Assembly: GCA_963823165.1 (NCBI GenBank) | Contig: CAWGKV010000012.1 | Span: 1 to 64,000, forward strand | DNA: 64,000 nucleotides | Reading direction: 5' to 3' | From: Roseiarcus sp963823165 | GTDB lineage: Bacteria; Pseudomonadota; Alphaproteobacteria; Rhizobiales; Beijerinckiaceae | In this document: positions 52,954-62,038 of the stretch, piece after piece | Numbering within the stretch: position 1 is the first letter of the stretch | Layout: each line of letters begins with the position of its first letter | Notes under the pieces: generated by a model | Seen by the model: the letters and a program-made list of their open reading frames with translations, nothing else | Databases searched by the model: none | What the model was told of the DNA's origin: nothing | Program-made: the position numbers and the translations under genes

Positions 52954-53499
52954 TCAGTGCCCGTAGAGACCGATCAGCGACGCCTTCGCCAGCGTGTGGG
53001 CGTTGACGTTGAAGCCGACGGCGGCCGGCGAGGCGTTGGAGTCGAGGTCGAACTTGTCCACGTCGAGCGCATAAACGGTTATGTGATAATGGTGCGGCTT
53101 GCCCGGCGGCGGGCACGGTCCGCCATAGCCCATCTGACTGTAGTCGTTGCGAACCTGGAGCGCTCCGCTCGGCAACCCGGTTCCGCTCCCCGCGCCTTTC
53201 GGCAGTCCGGTCGTGTCGGGCGGCAGGTCGGCGACCCACCAGTGCCAGAAGCCACTGCCGGTCGGCGCGTCGGGATCGTAAATGCTGACGGCGAAGCTCT
53301 TCGTCCCCTTGGGCGCGCCGGACCAGGAAAGCGCCGGCGACACGTTCTTGCCCGTGCAGCCCCAGCTGTTGAAGACCTGTTCGTCGGCGATCTTGCCGCC
53401 GGGTTTGATCTCCGGGCTCGTCAGGCTCATCGCGCCGGCGGCGCTCGCGGTCGCGAAGCCAGCGACGGTAAAAATGCTCAAAGCCGCAAACACTCTCAT
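52954..53499 (-). CDS. YbhB/YbcL-type PEBP protein, exported
   Basis: 181 aa. Signal peptide MRVFAALSIFTVAGFATASA. PEBP (Raf-kinase-inhibitor-like) ligand-site blocks: NVSPALSWSGAPKGTKSFAV, SIYDPDAPTGSGFWHW and GGPCPPPGKPHHYHITVYAL. Bacterial members bind small anionic ligands; role unclear. Single gene, convergent with the PEP-mutase-family gene. Confidence 0.9.
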   Translation of the reverse strand: MRVFAALSIFTVAGFATASAAGAMSLTSPEIKPGGKIADEQVFNSWGCTGKNVSPALSWSGAPKGTKSFAVSIYDPDAPTGSGFWHWWVADLPPDTTGLPKGAGSGTGLPSGALQVRNDYSQMGYGGPCPPPGKPHHYHITVYALDVDKFDLDSNASPAAVGFNVNAHTLAKASLIGLYGH

Positions 53500-53747
53500 G
53501 GTTTAATGTCCTCCCGAATGAGCCGCCGCGCGCGGCCTTCGCCGCCCGGCGGATGCATTATTCGACGGACCCCAGCCGAGACGCAAGCGGACGGCGATCG
53601 TCGCTGTCCTCGCAGGATGCGCCGGACGGGCATGAAACGCCGGCGGGCTTTCGAATTGGAGCCGGCCTGTCGGATGACTCCGTCCTGAAATGAGCTATTC
53701 TTGGTCGAAGTCCTGACCTCGCACGAAGCTCACCGGAAGGCGAACCG

Positions 53748-54164
53748 ATGGAGACGAATTTTCCGCGCTATTGGATGTGGTCGGAAGCATTCGAGATGCT
53801 CGCGCGCGCGGAGCAGATGCATCGACAATTTTTCCGCCCGGCAAGCTCGTCCTCCCGCATCGCGTGGGAGCCGCCGGTGGACGTGCTCGAGACGGACCGC
53901 GAGGTGCTCGTGCTCGTCGCCTTGCCCGGAGTCGACCCCGGCGAAGTCAAAGCGCTCATCGACGGAGGGCAGCTCATCATTTCCGGTAGTCGGACATATC
54001 CGGCGGAGATGCAGACCGCGACCATTCACCGTCTCGAGCTTCCGCAGGGCCGCTTCGAACGCCGGGTCGATCTTCCCCCGGGACGCTACAGCGCCATTCA
54101 TCGGTCGGCCTTCAACGGTTGCCTGCTGATCACCCTGCAGAAGTCGGAGGCGGCAAATGGCTGA
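53748..54164 (+). CDS. Small heat-shock protein (Hsp20 family)
   Basis: 138 aa. Alpha-crystallin domain from about residue 42 (WEPPVDVLETDREVLVLVAL) to GCLLITLQK, with LPGVDPGEVKALIDGGQL and RFERRVDLP. The C-terminal IxI-type tail is absent. Its 3' end overlaps lon by eight bases, so chaperone and protease are made together. No sigma-32 or ROSE element was recognised upstream. Confidence 0.9.
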   Translation: METNFPRYWMWSEAFEMLARAEQMHRQFFRPASSSSRIAWEPPVDVLETDREVLVLVALPGVDPGEVKALIDGGQLIISGSRTYPAEMQTATIHRLELPQGRFERRVDLPPGRYSAIHRSAFNGCLLITLQKSEAANG

Positions 54165-56610
54165 GGCTGCGCCGGCCGCCGGATCCGAGGAGAGGCCAGC
54201 CGGAGCCGGGGGCGCGCCGTTGCCGCCCGATTCGCTCATCATCGTGCCGGTGCGCGGGATGGTGCTGTTTCCGGGGATGGCGTTGCCGATCGCGCTCGGC
54301 CGCCCCCGCTCGGTGGCCGCGGCGCAGAGGGCGGTCAGGGAGCAGAAGCCGGTCGGCGTCGTGATGCAGCGCAACCCCGAGATCGAGGATCCCCTTCCCG
54401 TCGATCTGCACCGGATGGGCACGGTCGCCAACATCGTGCGCTACATTACCGCGCCGGACGGAAGCCATCATCTCGTGTGCCAGGGAGAGCAACGGTTCCG
54501 CATCGTCGATTATCTGACCGGCTGGCCGTTCTTCGTCGCCGAAACGGTGAGGATTCCGGAGCCCGCTTCCTCGTCCAACGAGATCGAGGCCCGCTTCATC
54601 AACTTGAAGCGCCAGGCTCTCGAGGCCGTGCAGCTGCTGCCGCAAGCGCCGAATGAATTGCTCATGACGATCCAGGGAATGGAATCGCCCGGCGCGCTTG
54701 CCGATCTGGTGGCGACCTTCATGGACGCGACGCCGGGCGAGAAGCAGGAGATCCTCGAGACGGTCGATGTCGCCGCCCGGCTCGAGCGGGTCTCGCGGCT
54801 TCTTGCGCATCGGATCGAGGTTCTGCGGCTGTCGCAGGAGATCGGCCGGGAAACGAAGGCGTCGATCGACGCCCGCAATCGCGAGGTCCTGCTGCGCGAG
54901 CAAATGGCGGCGATTCAGCGGCAGCTCGGCGAGGCGGACGAAGGAAAGGCCGCCGAAATCGCCGAACTCGAGAAGGCGATCGCCAACGCGAAAATGCCCA
55001 AGGAAGTCGAGGACCAGGCGCGCAAGGAATTGCGCCGTCTGCAGCGCATGCCGGAAGCCGCCGGCGAATATGGGATGGTGCGGACCTATCTCGATTGGCT
55101 GGTCGAATTGCCCTGGACCCTTCCCGAGGAGGCGCCGATCGACATCGCGGCGGCGCGCCGCATCCTCGACGAGGATCACTTCGATCTCGAAAAGATCAAG
55201 CGCCGGATCATCGAGTATCTGGCCGTCCGCAAGCTGGCGCCGGGCGGCAAAGCGCCCATTCTCTGCTTCGTCGGCCCCCCCGGCGTCGGCAAGACCTCGC
55301 TCGGTCAGTCCATCGCGCGCGCCATGAGCCGCAAATTCGTGCGCGTGAGCCTCGGCGGCGTGCACGACGAGGCGGAGATTCGCGGCCACCGGCGGACCTA
55401 TATCGGCGCTTTGCCAGGCAACATCATCCAGGCCATCCGCAAGGCCAACGCCCGCAACTGCGTCATGATGCTGGACGAGATCGACAAGCTCGGCGCCGGC
55501 ATCCAGGGCGATCCGGCCTCGGCCTTGCTGGAAGTGCTCGACCCCGAGCAAAACAGCACCTTCCGCGACAATTACCTCGCCGTGCCGTTCGATCTGAGCC
55601 GCGTCGTGTTCATTACGACGGCGAATATGCTCGACACGATCCCCGGGCCGCTGCGCGACCGGATGGAGATCATCACGCTCGCCGGCTACACCGCCACCGA
55701 GAAGCTGCAGATCGCGCGCCGCTATCTCGTTCCGCGCCAGCTGGAGGCCAATGGGCTCAAACCGGGCCAGGCCGAGATCACCGACGACGCGTTGCGAGGC
55801 GTCATTCAGTATTACACGCGCGAGGCTGGCGTCCGCAGCCTCGAGCGCGAGATCGGCAGAATGCTGCGCCAGGCTGCGATGCGCGTTGCAGAAGGCGAGA
55901 GCGGGCCGATCGTGATCTCCCCCGGCGATCTTCATGCTGTTCTCGGCCCCGCGCCGTTCGAGGACGAGGCGGCGATGCGCACCAGCGTGCCGGGCGTCGC
56001 GACCGGCCTCGCCTGGACGCCGTTCGGCGGCGACATCCTGTTCATCGAGGCGACCGCCACTCCCGGAAACGGCAGGTTGATCCTCACCGGCCAGCTCGGC
56101 GATGTCATGAAGGAGAGCGCCCAGGCGGCCCTCAGCATCGTGAAGAACCGCGCGGGTTCGTACGGCATCGACGCGGGTCGGTTCGAGAAGACCGACATTC
56201 ACATCCACGTGCCGGCGGGAGCGACGCCGAAGGACGGTCCGAGCGCGGGAGTCGCGATGTTCATGGCGCTGGTTTCGCTCATGACCGATCGCACAGTGCG
56301 CCGCGACACGGCCATGACCGGGGAGATAAGCCTGCGTGGACTGGTGCTTCCGGTCGGCGGCATCAAGGAGAAGATCGTCGCCGCGCACAGAGCCGGGATC
56401 AAGCGCGTGATGCTGCCGGCGCGCAACAGGAAGGATTTCGAGGACATCCCCGAAGAGGTGCGTCAACAATTGACCTTCGTGTGGCTCGAGCGGGTGGACG
56501 AAGCGGTGTCGTCGGCGCTCGAGCCGCGCGTCGAGACACACGCTCCCGCCGCCGAACCCCCCGTTGGCCATGCTACTGCTTCCGGTTCTTCAGTATCGGC
56601 GGCTACGTAG
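54157..56610 (+). CDS. lon: ATP-dependent protease Lon, Hsp20-linked paralogue
   Basis: 817 aa. N-terminal substrate domain (SLIIVPVRGMVLFPGMALPI), coiled coil (REQMAAIQRQLGEADEGKAA), AAA+ module with Walker A FVGPPGVGKTSLGQSIA (about 374) and Walker B VMMLDEIDKLG, and the protease domain with catalytic Ser in KDGPSAGVAMF (about 695) and Lys in GGIKEKIVAAHRAG (about 737). Most alphaproteobacteria have a main Lon beside clpX; this hsp20-lon pair is a second type. The window does not show the first. Confidence 0.93.
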   Translation: MAEAAPAAGSEERPAGAGGAPLPPDSLIIVPVRGMVLFPGMALPIALGRPRSVAAAQRAVREQKPVGVVMQRNPEIEDPLPVDLHRMGTVANIVRYITAPDGSHHLVCQGEQRFRIVDYLTGWPFFVAETVRIPEPASSSNEIEARFINLKRQALEAVQLLPQAPNELLMTIQGMESPGALADLVATFMDATPGEKQEILETVDVAARLERVSRLLAHRIEVLRLSQEIGRETKASIDARNREVLLREQMAAIQRQLGEADEGKAAEIAELEKAIANAKMPKEVEDQARKELRRLQRMPEAAGEYGMVRTYLDWLVELPWTLPEEAPIDIAAARRILDEDHFDLEKIKRRIIEYLAVRKLAPGGKAPILCFVGPPGVGKTSLGQSIARAMSRKFVRVSLGGVHDEAEIRGHRRTYIGALPGNIIQAIRKANARNCVMMLDEIDKLGAGIQGDPASALLEVLDPEQNSTFRDNYLAVPFDLSRVVFITTANMLDTIPGPLRDRMEIITLAGYTATEKLQIARRYLVPRQLEANGLKPGQAEITDDALRGVIQYYTREAGVRSLEREIGRMLRQAAMRVAEGESGPIVISPGDLHAVLGPAPFEDEAAMRTSVPGVATGLAWTPFGGDILFIEATATPGNGRLILTGQLGDVMKESAQAALSIVKNRAGSYGIDAGRFEKTDIHIHVPAGATPKDGPSAGVAMFMALVSLMTDRTVRRDTAMTGEISLRGLVLPVGGIKEKIVAAHRAGIKRVMLPARNRKDFEDIPEEVRQQLTFVWLERVDEAVSSALEPRVETHAPAAEPPVGHATASGSSVSAAT

Positions 56611-57267
56611 TTTCCGTTATTCCGTCAGCCAACCATCGGCGGTAGAAGCCCGCGCAAAAGGCTTAGTCGCTCGATTTGAGCGTAGATTTACGGGAAAAAC
56701 TATCGCGCGACAGTTGCAGTCAGTCGAGGAAAAGCGCATCTTCCCGCGACTAACCAGTGTCGGGGCTGGGCCTCGAATTGGAATGGACGGCGGGATTTTG
56801 GGCTAGTCCCCGGCCCAGCGCGAAAGCGCGTCTCGCCGTTCAGTCGGTGGTCGCTCATTCCCAGCCCGCGCGACCCCCGACAGGTGGCGGCAGGTCTTGC
56901 GAATCCCCCGAAGGATCTGCCGCCACTCAACGCCGCAGACTCGGCGATTTGGCCTTCCCGAGCGTTGTCGCTACGCCAGGCCTATGCGTTGGCCGTAACA
57001 AAGCTGAAGCGCCCGGGCCGACCGGGCTGAGCAGATTGACGCGAGGCGCCGCCGACAAGCTTATGACCTGCGACACTTCGTGTGCAGGCGGGACAAACTT
57101 GCAAGGGCGCGGCGGCAAACGGCTTTGTTGATGGGGAAAGTGAAGCAGAGCGCGATCGCCAACCAAATCGCAAATGCTTGTTTCACCTGCAACAGCGTGC
57201 TACGCGACGCTGATGATGTCGATTTCGAGAACCATAGGCAAAAAGTATTTCGGTAGCGGAGTAAACA
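56611..57267. other. Intergenic region between lon and secB
   Basis: About 650 bases with no convincing gene; ORFs here have no recognisable sequence. In related genomes a minus-strand fxsA gene often sits just upstream of secB. The minus strand near 57200-57262 has a weak FxsA-like start (LPMVLEIDIISVA) but is interrupted, so at best a remnant. No tRNA or clear terminator found. Confidence 0.5.
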
Positions 57268-57762
57268 ATGACGGCTGACCAGAGCGGCAATGGGGCGGGG
57301 GCGGGGGCGGCGACGCCGAGCCCTGTTTTTTCCGTTCTTGCTCAGTATATCAAGGATCTTTCCTTCGAGAACCCCAACGCCCCGCGGACCCTGGGGCCGC
57401 AGCAAAGTGCCCCTAATCTGTCTGTCCAAATCAATGTCAACGCACGCCAGCTGGTAGCCAACGATTATGAGGTAAGCTTGATGCTCGAGGGGGGCGCCAG
57501 TCACGGCTCCGATACTATGTTCAAGTTCGAGCTCAACTACGCCGGCGTGTTCCGCGTCGAGAACTTTCCCGCGGAACAGGTGCAGCCCATGGTCATGATC
57601 GAAGCGCCGCGCATGTTGTTCCCGTTCGCCCGACAGATTATCGCTGAGGCTGTGCGCGGAGGTTCATATCCTCCTCTCTATCTTGATCCGATCGACTTCC
57701 ACGCGCTCTACCTGCAGCGGTTGGCGGCTACAGGCGGTCAACAGCAGCAACGAACCGCCTGA
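57268..57762 (+). CDS. secB: Protein-export chaperone SecB
   Basis: 164 aa. A Gly/Ala-rich N-terminal tail, then FSVLAQYIKDLSFENPNAPR, LEGGASHGSDTMFKFELNYA, IEAPRMLFPFARQIIAEAVR and GGSYPPLYLDPIDFHALY: the standard SecB blocks. It holds precursor proteins unfolded for SecA in the cytoplasm. Convergent with dnaQ, with 18 bases between the stops. Confidence 0.95.
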   Translation: MTADQSGNGAGAGAATPSPVFSVLAQYIKDLSFENPNAPRTLGPQQSAPNLSVQINVNARQLVANDYEVSLMLEGGASHGSDTMFKFELNYAGVFRVENFPAEQVQPMVMIEAPRMLFPFARQIIAEAVRGGSYPPLYLDPIDFHALYLQRLAATGGQQQQRTA

Positions 57763-57780
57763 CGGCCGACTCCAGGTCCT

Positions 57781-58479
57781 TCAAGCGCCCGGCGACGCAT
57801 AACGAAGCCACACCGCTCCATCGCCAAGCGCTCTCACATGCTCCAGATGAGCGGTCGTCTCGTCTAGCTCGATAAATCGATTGCGGGGGCTGCGCAACCT
57901 GATAGGCGGAGAGGCGATAATGATCGTCTGAGAGGGCCTGTCCGTTTCACTGAACGACAGGGAGCGCTGGCGGCCGCCGGTCAATTCGCAATAGATCTCG
58001 ACCAGGATCTCCGCATCAAGCAACGCGCCATGCTTCACCCGACGCGTCCGGTCGATCCGATAGCGATCGCAGAGAGCATCGAGACTGTTCGGAAGGCCAG
58101 GATGCTTCTTACGGGCGAGCGCCAGAGTGTCGACGACGCGGTCCATCTCGACGGGTTTTCGCCCGAGCAGCGCGAGTTCCGCGTTGACGAAGCGGATATC
58201 GAATTCTGCGTTATGGATCACCAACGGCGCATCGCCGACGAAGGAGAGAAAGTCATCGACAACATCTGCAAAAACCGGTTTGTCCTTGAGGGTGGCCGCG
58301 GAGTGGCCGTGCACCCGCACCGCATCGTCCGGAACGTGACGCAGGGGATTGATGAGTTGGTGGAAGACCCGCCCCGTCAGGACCCGATGGACAATTTCGA
58401 CCGCGCCGATCTCAACCACACGGTGCCCCTCTGCGGGGTTGATGCCGGTTGTCTCAGTGTCCAGCACAATTTCACGCAT
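57781..58479 (-). CDS. dnaQ: DNA polymerase III epsilon subunit
   Basis: 232 aa. Proofreading 3'-5' exonuclease with ExoI VLDTETTGINP, ExoII VIHNAEFDIRFV and ExoIII VKHGALLDAEIL (DEDDh). The C-terminal part, which tethers epsilon to alpha, is about 50 residues. Overlaps the coaE 3' end by eight bases, so the two are coupled, as is usual in the order. Confidence 0.95.
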   Translation of the reverse strand: MREIVLDTETTGINPAEGHRVVEIGAVEIVHRVLTGRVFHQLINPLRHVPDDAVRVHGHSAATLKDKPVFADVVDDFLSFVGDAPLVIHNAEFDIRFVNAELALLGRKPVEMDRVVDTLALARKKHPGLPNSLDALCDRYRIDRTRRVKHGALLDAEILVEIYCELTGGRQRSLSFSETDRPSQTIIIASPPIRLRSPRNRFIELDETTAHLEHVRALGDGAVWLRYASPGA

Positions 58480-59080
58480 GATGGTCCTTGCCTCCCTCCA
58501 GTCCGGCCGTGCAGCGCAGAAATTGCCTGACTTGATCGCGCGTCTCGTCGTGGCTTCCGGTAGTATCGATGATGAAATGGCTCCGTCGGCGTTTTTCCAA
58601 GTCGCTGGTCTGCCGTAACAGGATGGCGTCGAGTCTCTCTTCTGTCATCCCGCCTCGAGCCAGCGCCCGTGCGCGCTGCAAAGGTTCAGTCGCGCTGACA
58701 ACGACAATGATATCGACGTCCGACTCACCTCCTACCTCGAGCAGCAAGGGTACATCGACGACAGCGAGTCGTCGACCCAAGGAGGCGAAGTGACGTACAA
58801 ATCTCGAACGGGCTGCCGCGACTACCGGATGCACAAGACTTTCGAGGCGCTTGAGGGCTTCGGTGTCGCAAAGCACAACTTGAGAAAGCCGCCGGCGATC
58901 AACTCGGCCTTCGACAAGCACGCCTGGAAACATATCCTCGACCAACTTGGCGCCGTCGCCCGAATAGAAGTCGCGCACAGCGGCGTCGGCGTCAAAAACC
59001 GGAGTTCCCAATTGGAGGAACATCGAAGCGACCGTCGATTTCCCCATCGCTATCGAGCCCGTCAAACCGACGACAATCAT
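58472..59080 (-). CDS. coaE: Dephospho-CoA kinase
   Basis: 202 aa. P-loop GLTGSIAMGKSTVASMF, DADAAVRDFYSG (nucleotide/CoA site), HPVVAAARSRF and DVPLLLEVG. It phosphorylates dephospho-CoA in the last step of coenzyme A synthesis. In many relatives aroE precedes it; here gor and its partners lie upstream instead, with 108 bases between. Confidence 0.95.
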   Translation of the reverse strand: MIVVGLTGSIAMGKSTVASMFLQLGTPVFDADAAVRDFYSGDGAKLVEDMFPGVLVEGRVDRRRLSQVVLCDTEALKRLESLVHPVVAAARSRFVRHFASLGRRLAVVDVPLLLEVGGESDVDIIVVVSATEPLQRARALARGGMTEERLDAILLRQTSDLEKRRRSHFIIDTTGSHDETRDQVRQFLRCTAGLEGGKDHHA

Positions 59081-59188
59081 CGCCTTCCTCTTATCCGCAG
59101 CAGTCTATCGGTCCGCGCGTCGAAGCCGGCGGCGCGACTTCATTCGGGAGGGGATGGGGCTCGAAACGAACGCACCGGCCTCCGCGCC

Positions 59189-60574
59189 CTAAAGAATTCG
59201 CATGCCCCGCTCAAAGCGCGCTGTGGGCTTCCGCATTGTCACCAGTTCTTCCGCCGCCGTGGGGTGCACCGCCATGGTCGCGTCCAAATCGGCCTTGGTC
59301 GCGCCCATCGTCATCGCGACCGCGAGCACCTGAATCATCTCGCCCGCTTCATGCGCTAAGAGATGCGCCCCGACGATCCGCTGGGTCGATCCGTCGACCA
59401 CAAGCTTCATGATCGTGCGTTCCTCGGCCCCCGACAATGTCGCCTTCATCGGCCGGAAATCGGCCTTGTAGACGTCGACCTGGGGAAAGCGCTCGACCGC
59501 TTCAGCTTCGGTCAGCCCGACGGCGCCGAGTTCAGGCGTGCCGAACACCACGCTCGCGATCATGTCGTAACGGATCGGTCTGACAACCGAGCCGAACAGT
59601 CGATCGGCAAGCGCCTGGCCCTCCCGGATCGCGACCGGCGTGAGGTTGACGCGGTGCGTCACGTCGCCGATCGCGTGAATCGAAGGAACGGCGCTCGTCA
59701 GATGCTCGTCGACCTTGATCGCGCCGTGCGGGCTGAGCGTAAGCCCCGCCGCCTCGAGGCCGAGCCCTTTGGTGTTCGGCAGCCGGCCGGTCGCGACCAG
59801 AACCTGGTCGACGTCGACCGCGAGTCCGTCCGAAAGAACGACGCGCAGCATTCCGCTGGCCTGCTTCTCGATGCGGCGCGGAAGGCAGCCGAAGCGAAGT
59901 TTCACCCCCGCGCGGGTCATCGCGTCGCGTACGCCGTCGCGCATGTCCTCGTCGAAACCGCGGAGCACGTTTGGCGCTCGCATGACCTGCGTCACCTGCG
60001 AGCCCAATCGCTTGAACAGAGACGCGAACTCGACCGCGATGTAGCCGCCGCCGACGACCATGAGACTGCCTGGGAAGACGGCGAGGTCGAAGGCCTCGTT
60101 GGAAGTGATCGTATGCTCGAGCCCTTCGACTCCAGGGGGCGGCGTCGGCCACGAACCCACCGAAACGAGGATGTGGCGCGCGGAGAATTCCTTGCCGTCG
60201 GCGAGCCGAACGCGTTGCGGGCCAACGATCGTCGCACGCTCCTCGATCAGCTCGGCGCCCGACGACGCGAGATTGGCTCGATAGGCGGCCGAAAGCCGGG
60301 TGATCTCTTGCTCCTTGGCGGCGACGAGGCTCGGCCAGTCGAACGAGACGTCGCCGACGCGCCAGCCGAAACCCGCGGCGTCGGCAAAATCGTCGGCAAA
60401 GCGGCTCGCGTAGACGTAAAGCTTCTTCGGCACGCAGCCGCGGATCACGCAGGTGCCGCCGACCCGGCTCTCTTCGGCGACGATCGTCCTTGCGCCATGG
60501 CCGGCGGCGACGCGCGCCGCCCGCACGCCGCCCGAACCCGCGCCGATGACGAAAAAATCTACGTCAAAGGCCAT
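59189..60574 (-). CDS. gor: Glutathione reductase
   Basis: 461 aa flavoenzyme. FAD site FVIGAGSGGVRAARVAAGHG, redox disulfide GGTCVIRGCVPKKL, NADPH fold VVGGGYIAVEFASLF with Arg residues in MRAPNVLRG for NADPH phosphate, and C-terminal catalytic His in VHPTAAEELVT. Reduces glutathione disulfide in the cytoplasm. Downstream gene of the rpiA-DUF2059-gor group; 38 bases after the DUF2059 stop. Confidence 0.94.
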   Translation of the reverse strand: MAFDVDFFVIGAGSGGVRAARVAAGHGARTIVAEESRVGGTCVIRGCVPKKLYVYASRFADDFADAAGFGWRVGDVSFDWPSLVAAKEQEITRLSAAYRANLASSGAELIEERATIVGPQRVRLADGKEFSARHILVSVGSWPTPPPGVEGLEHTITSNEAFDLAVFPGSLMVVGGGYIAVEFASLFKRLGSQVTQVMRAPNVLRGFDEDMRDGVRDAMTRAGVKLRFGCLPRRIEKQASGMLRVVLSDGLAVDVDQVLVATGRLPNTKGLGLEAAGLTLSPHGAIKVDEHLTSAVPSIHAIGDVTHRVNLTPVAIREGQALADRLFGSVVRPIRYDMIASVVFGTPELGAVGLTEAEAVERFPQVDVYKADFRPMKATLSGAEERTIMKLVVDGSTQRIVGAHLLAHEAGEMIQVLAVAMTMGATKADLDATMAVHPTAAEELVTMRKPTARFERGMRIL

Positions 60575-60612
60575 GGCGAGGACCTCCCGATCGAGGATGC
60601 GACAACGCCCGG

Positions 60613-61137
60613 CTAGAAGTTGATGCCCTTCTTCTTCATCTCGTCGCGCGCCCGCGCCATCATGTCCATCGACACCTGCTCACGCCAAGGTCCCGCGATG
60701 GCGGCGAACTTCTGCAGGAAGACCGGCTCGGCCGCCAGGTACTTCTTGCCGGAGGAGCTGTTGAAAAATGCCGCGGTGTCCTGCAGCTCCTTCTCGGACA
60801 TCTGAGAGGCGAGGATCTCGGCCGCCTGCGTGTACAACTGCTGAGCGCTCTTGTCGTACTCCGGCTGGATCGTACGCAGCGTCTCGCGCAGACTGTCCTT
60901 GATCTCTGGACGCGTGCTGGTCACGGTGTGCTCGAGCTGGGACAACATCCCCGGGACAAGGAGCGCGACCGACTGCTTGACGCCCATCTCGGCGAGTATC
61001 GAGTCGGCGGCGGTGATGGCGGCGGGCGACGGCGGCGGGGAAGTGGCCGGGGCGGCCGGCTCGGCGGCGTAGGCGCCGACGCTGGCGAAGAGCGACGCAA
61101 CAAGAAAAAGGCGTTTTGCGAATCGAACGACGGACAA
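60613..61137 (-). CDS. DUF2059 exported protein
   Basis: 174 aa. Signal peptide (MSVVRFAKRLFLVASLFASV..AYA), a Pro-rich linker, then the DUF2059 core: YTQAAEILASQMSEKELQDT, AAFFNSSSGKKYLAAEPVFL and MMARARDEMKKKG. Function unknown, probably periplasmic. The fixed neighbourhood with rpiA and gor suggests co-transcription. Confidence 0.9.
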   Translation of the reverse strand: MSVVRFAKRLFLVASLFASVGAYAAEPAAPATSPPPSPAAITAADSILAEMGVKQSVALLVPGMLSQLEHTVTSTRPEIKDSLRETLRTIQPEYDKSAQQLYTQAAEILASQMSEKELQDTAAFFNSSSGKKYLAAEPVFLQKFAAIAGPWREQVSMDMMARARDEMKKKGINF

Positions 61138-61165
61138 GGCGGAGACTCCTTTCGAGGGTGGGATT

Positions 61166-61873
61166 TCAGCTGTCCCGGCTGAGCACTTCTACTCTTCCGG
61201 ACAGGCCGATGATCGCCGTTCGCGCATAGCCGATGAACAGCCCGTGTTCGACGACCCCGGGGATCCGGGAAAGGGTTTCCGCCAGGCGCTCGGGGTCAGC
61301 GATCGCGCCGAGGGAACAGTCGAGAATGTAATGACCGCCATCGGTCACGAACGGCCTTGCGCCGCCTCGCAGCCGGATCGGCCCGGAAAGTCCCAACTCC
61401 GCGAGCGCGCCTTCGACGTGCCGGCGGGTCGCCGCGAGGCCGAAGGGCACGACCTCGACCGGCAACGGAAAGGCGCCGAGGCGGCGCACGAGCTTCGTCT
61501 CGTCGGCGATCACCGCCATGCGTTTGGAGGCCGCGGCGACGATCTTTTCCCGCAGCAAGGCGCCCCCGCCGCCCTTGATGAGCCTCAGTTCGTGATCGAT
61601 CTCATCCGCCCCGTCGACAGTCAGATCGAGCTCGGGAAGTTCCTCCAGCGTCGCCAGCGGAATGCCGAGCGCCCTGGCCTGCGCGGCCGTCGCCTCCGAC
61701 GTCGCCACGCAGCGGAGGTCGAGGCCCGCGGCCACCTTCTCTCCGACGAGATCCACAAAATGGCGCGCGGTGGAGCCCGAACCGAGGCCAAGCCTCATGC
61801 CGGACTGCAGGAGTTCTGTCGCGCGGCGGGCCGCTTCGCGCTTCTGCCCGTCGCTCTCCGCGTTCGCCATCAT
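61166..61873 (-). CDS. rpiA: Ribose-5-phosphate isomerase A
   Basis: 235 aa. LGLGSGSTARHFVDLVGEKV (phosphate loop), LDLTVDGADEID (catalytic Asp pair), RLIKGGGGALLREKIVA (Lys) and VVPFGLAATRRHVEGAL. Interconverts ribose-5-P and ribulose-5-P in the pentose phosphate/Calvin route. First gene of the rpiA-DUF2059-gor group; ATG 61873 or the next ATG 61870. Confidence 0.95.
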   Translation of the reverse strand: MMANAESDGQKREAARRATELLQSGMRLGLGSGSTARHFVDLVGEKVAAGLDLRCVATSEATAAQARALGIPLATLEELPELDLTVDGADEIDHELRLIKGGGGALLREKIVAAASKRMAVIADETKLVRRLGAFPLPVEVVPFGLAATRRHVEGALAELGLSGPIRLRGGARPFVTDGGHYILDCSLGAIADPERLAETLSRIPGVVEHGLFIGYARTAIIGLSGRVEVLSRDS

Positions 61874-62038
61874 TCGTATTGTCCCACTCGCCTTTCCCGG
61901 CTTCGGGGACCCCTAGAACGTCGCGACGACGGCGACAGAAACACACGGATCCGAACGCGATCGAGCCGCGCGCCTCCATGAAGCGCGCGGTCGCTTTAAC
62001 GGCTCACGCGATCCAAAGCAAATCGCCGCTGCGAACCC

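Noticed and set aside
57061..57267. Possible minus-strand fxsA upstream of secB
   Set aside because: Only a short stretch (LPMVLEIDIISVA) resembles it; the frame is interrupted and no further FxsA sequence follows.
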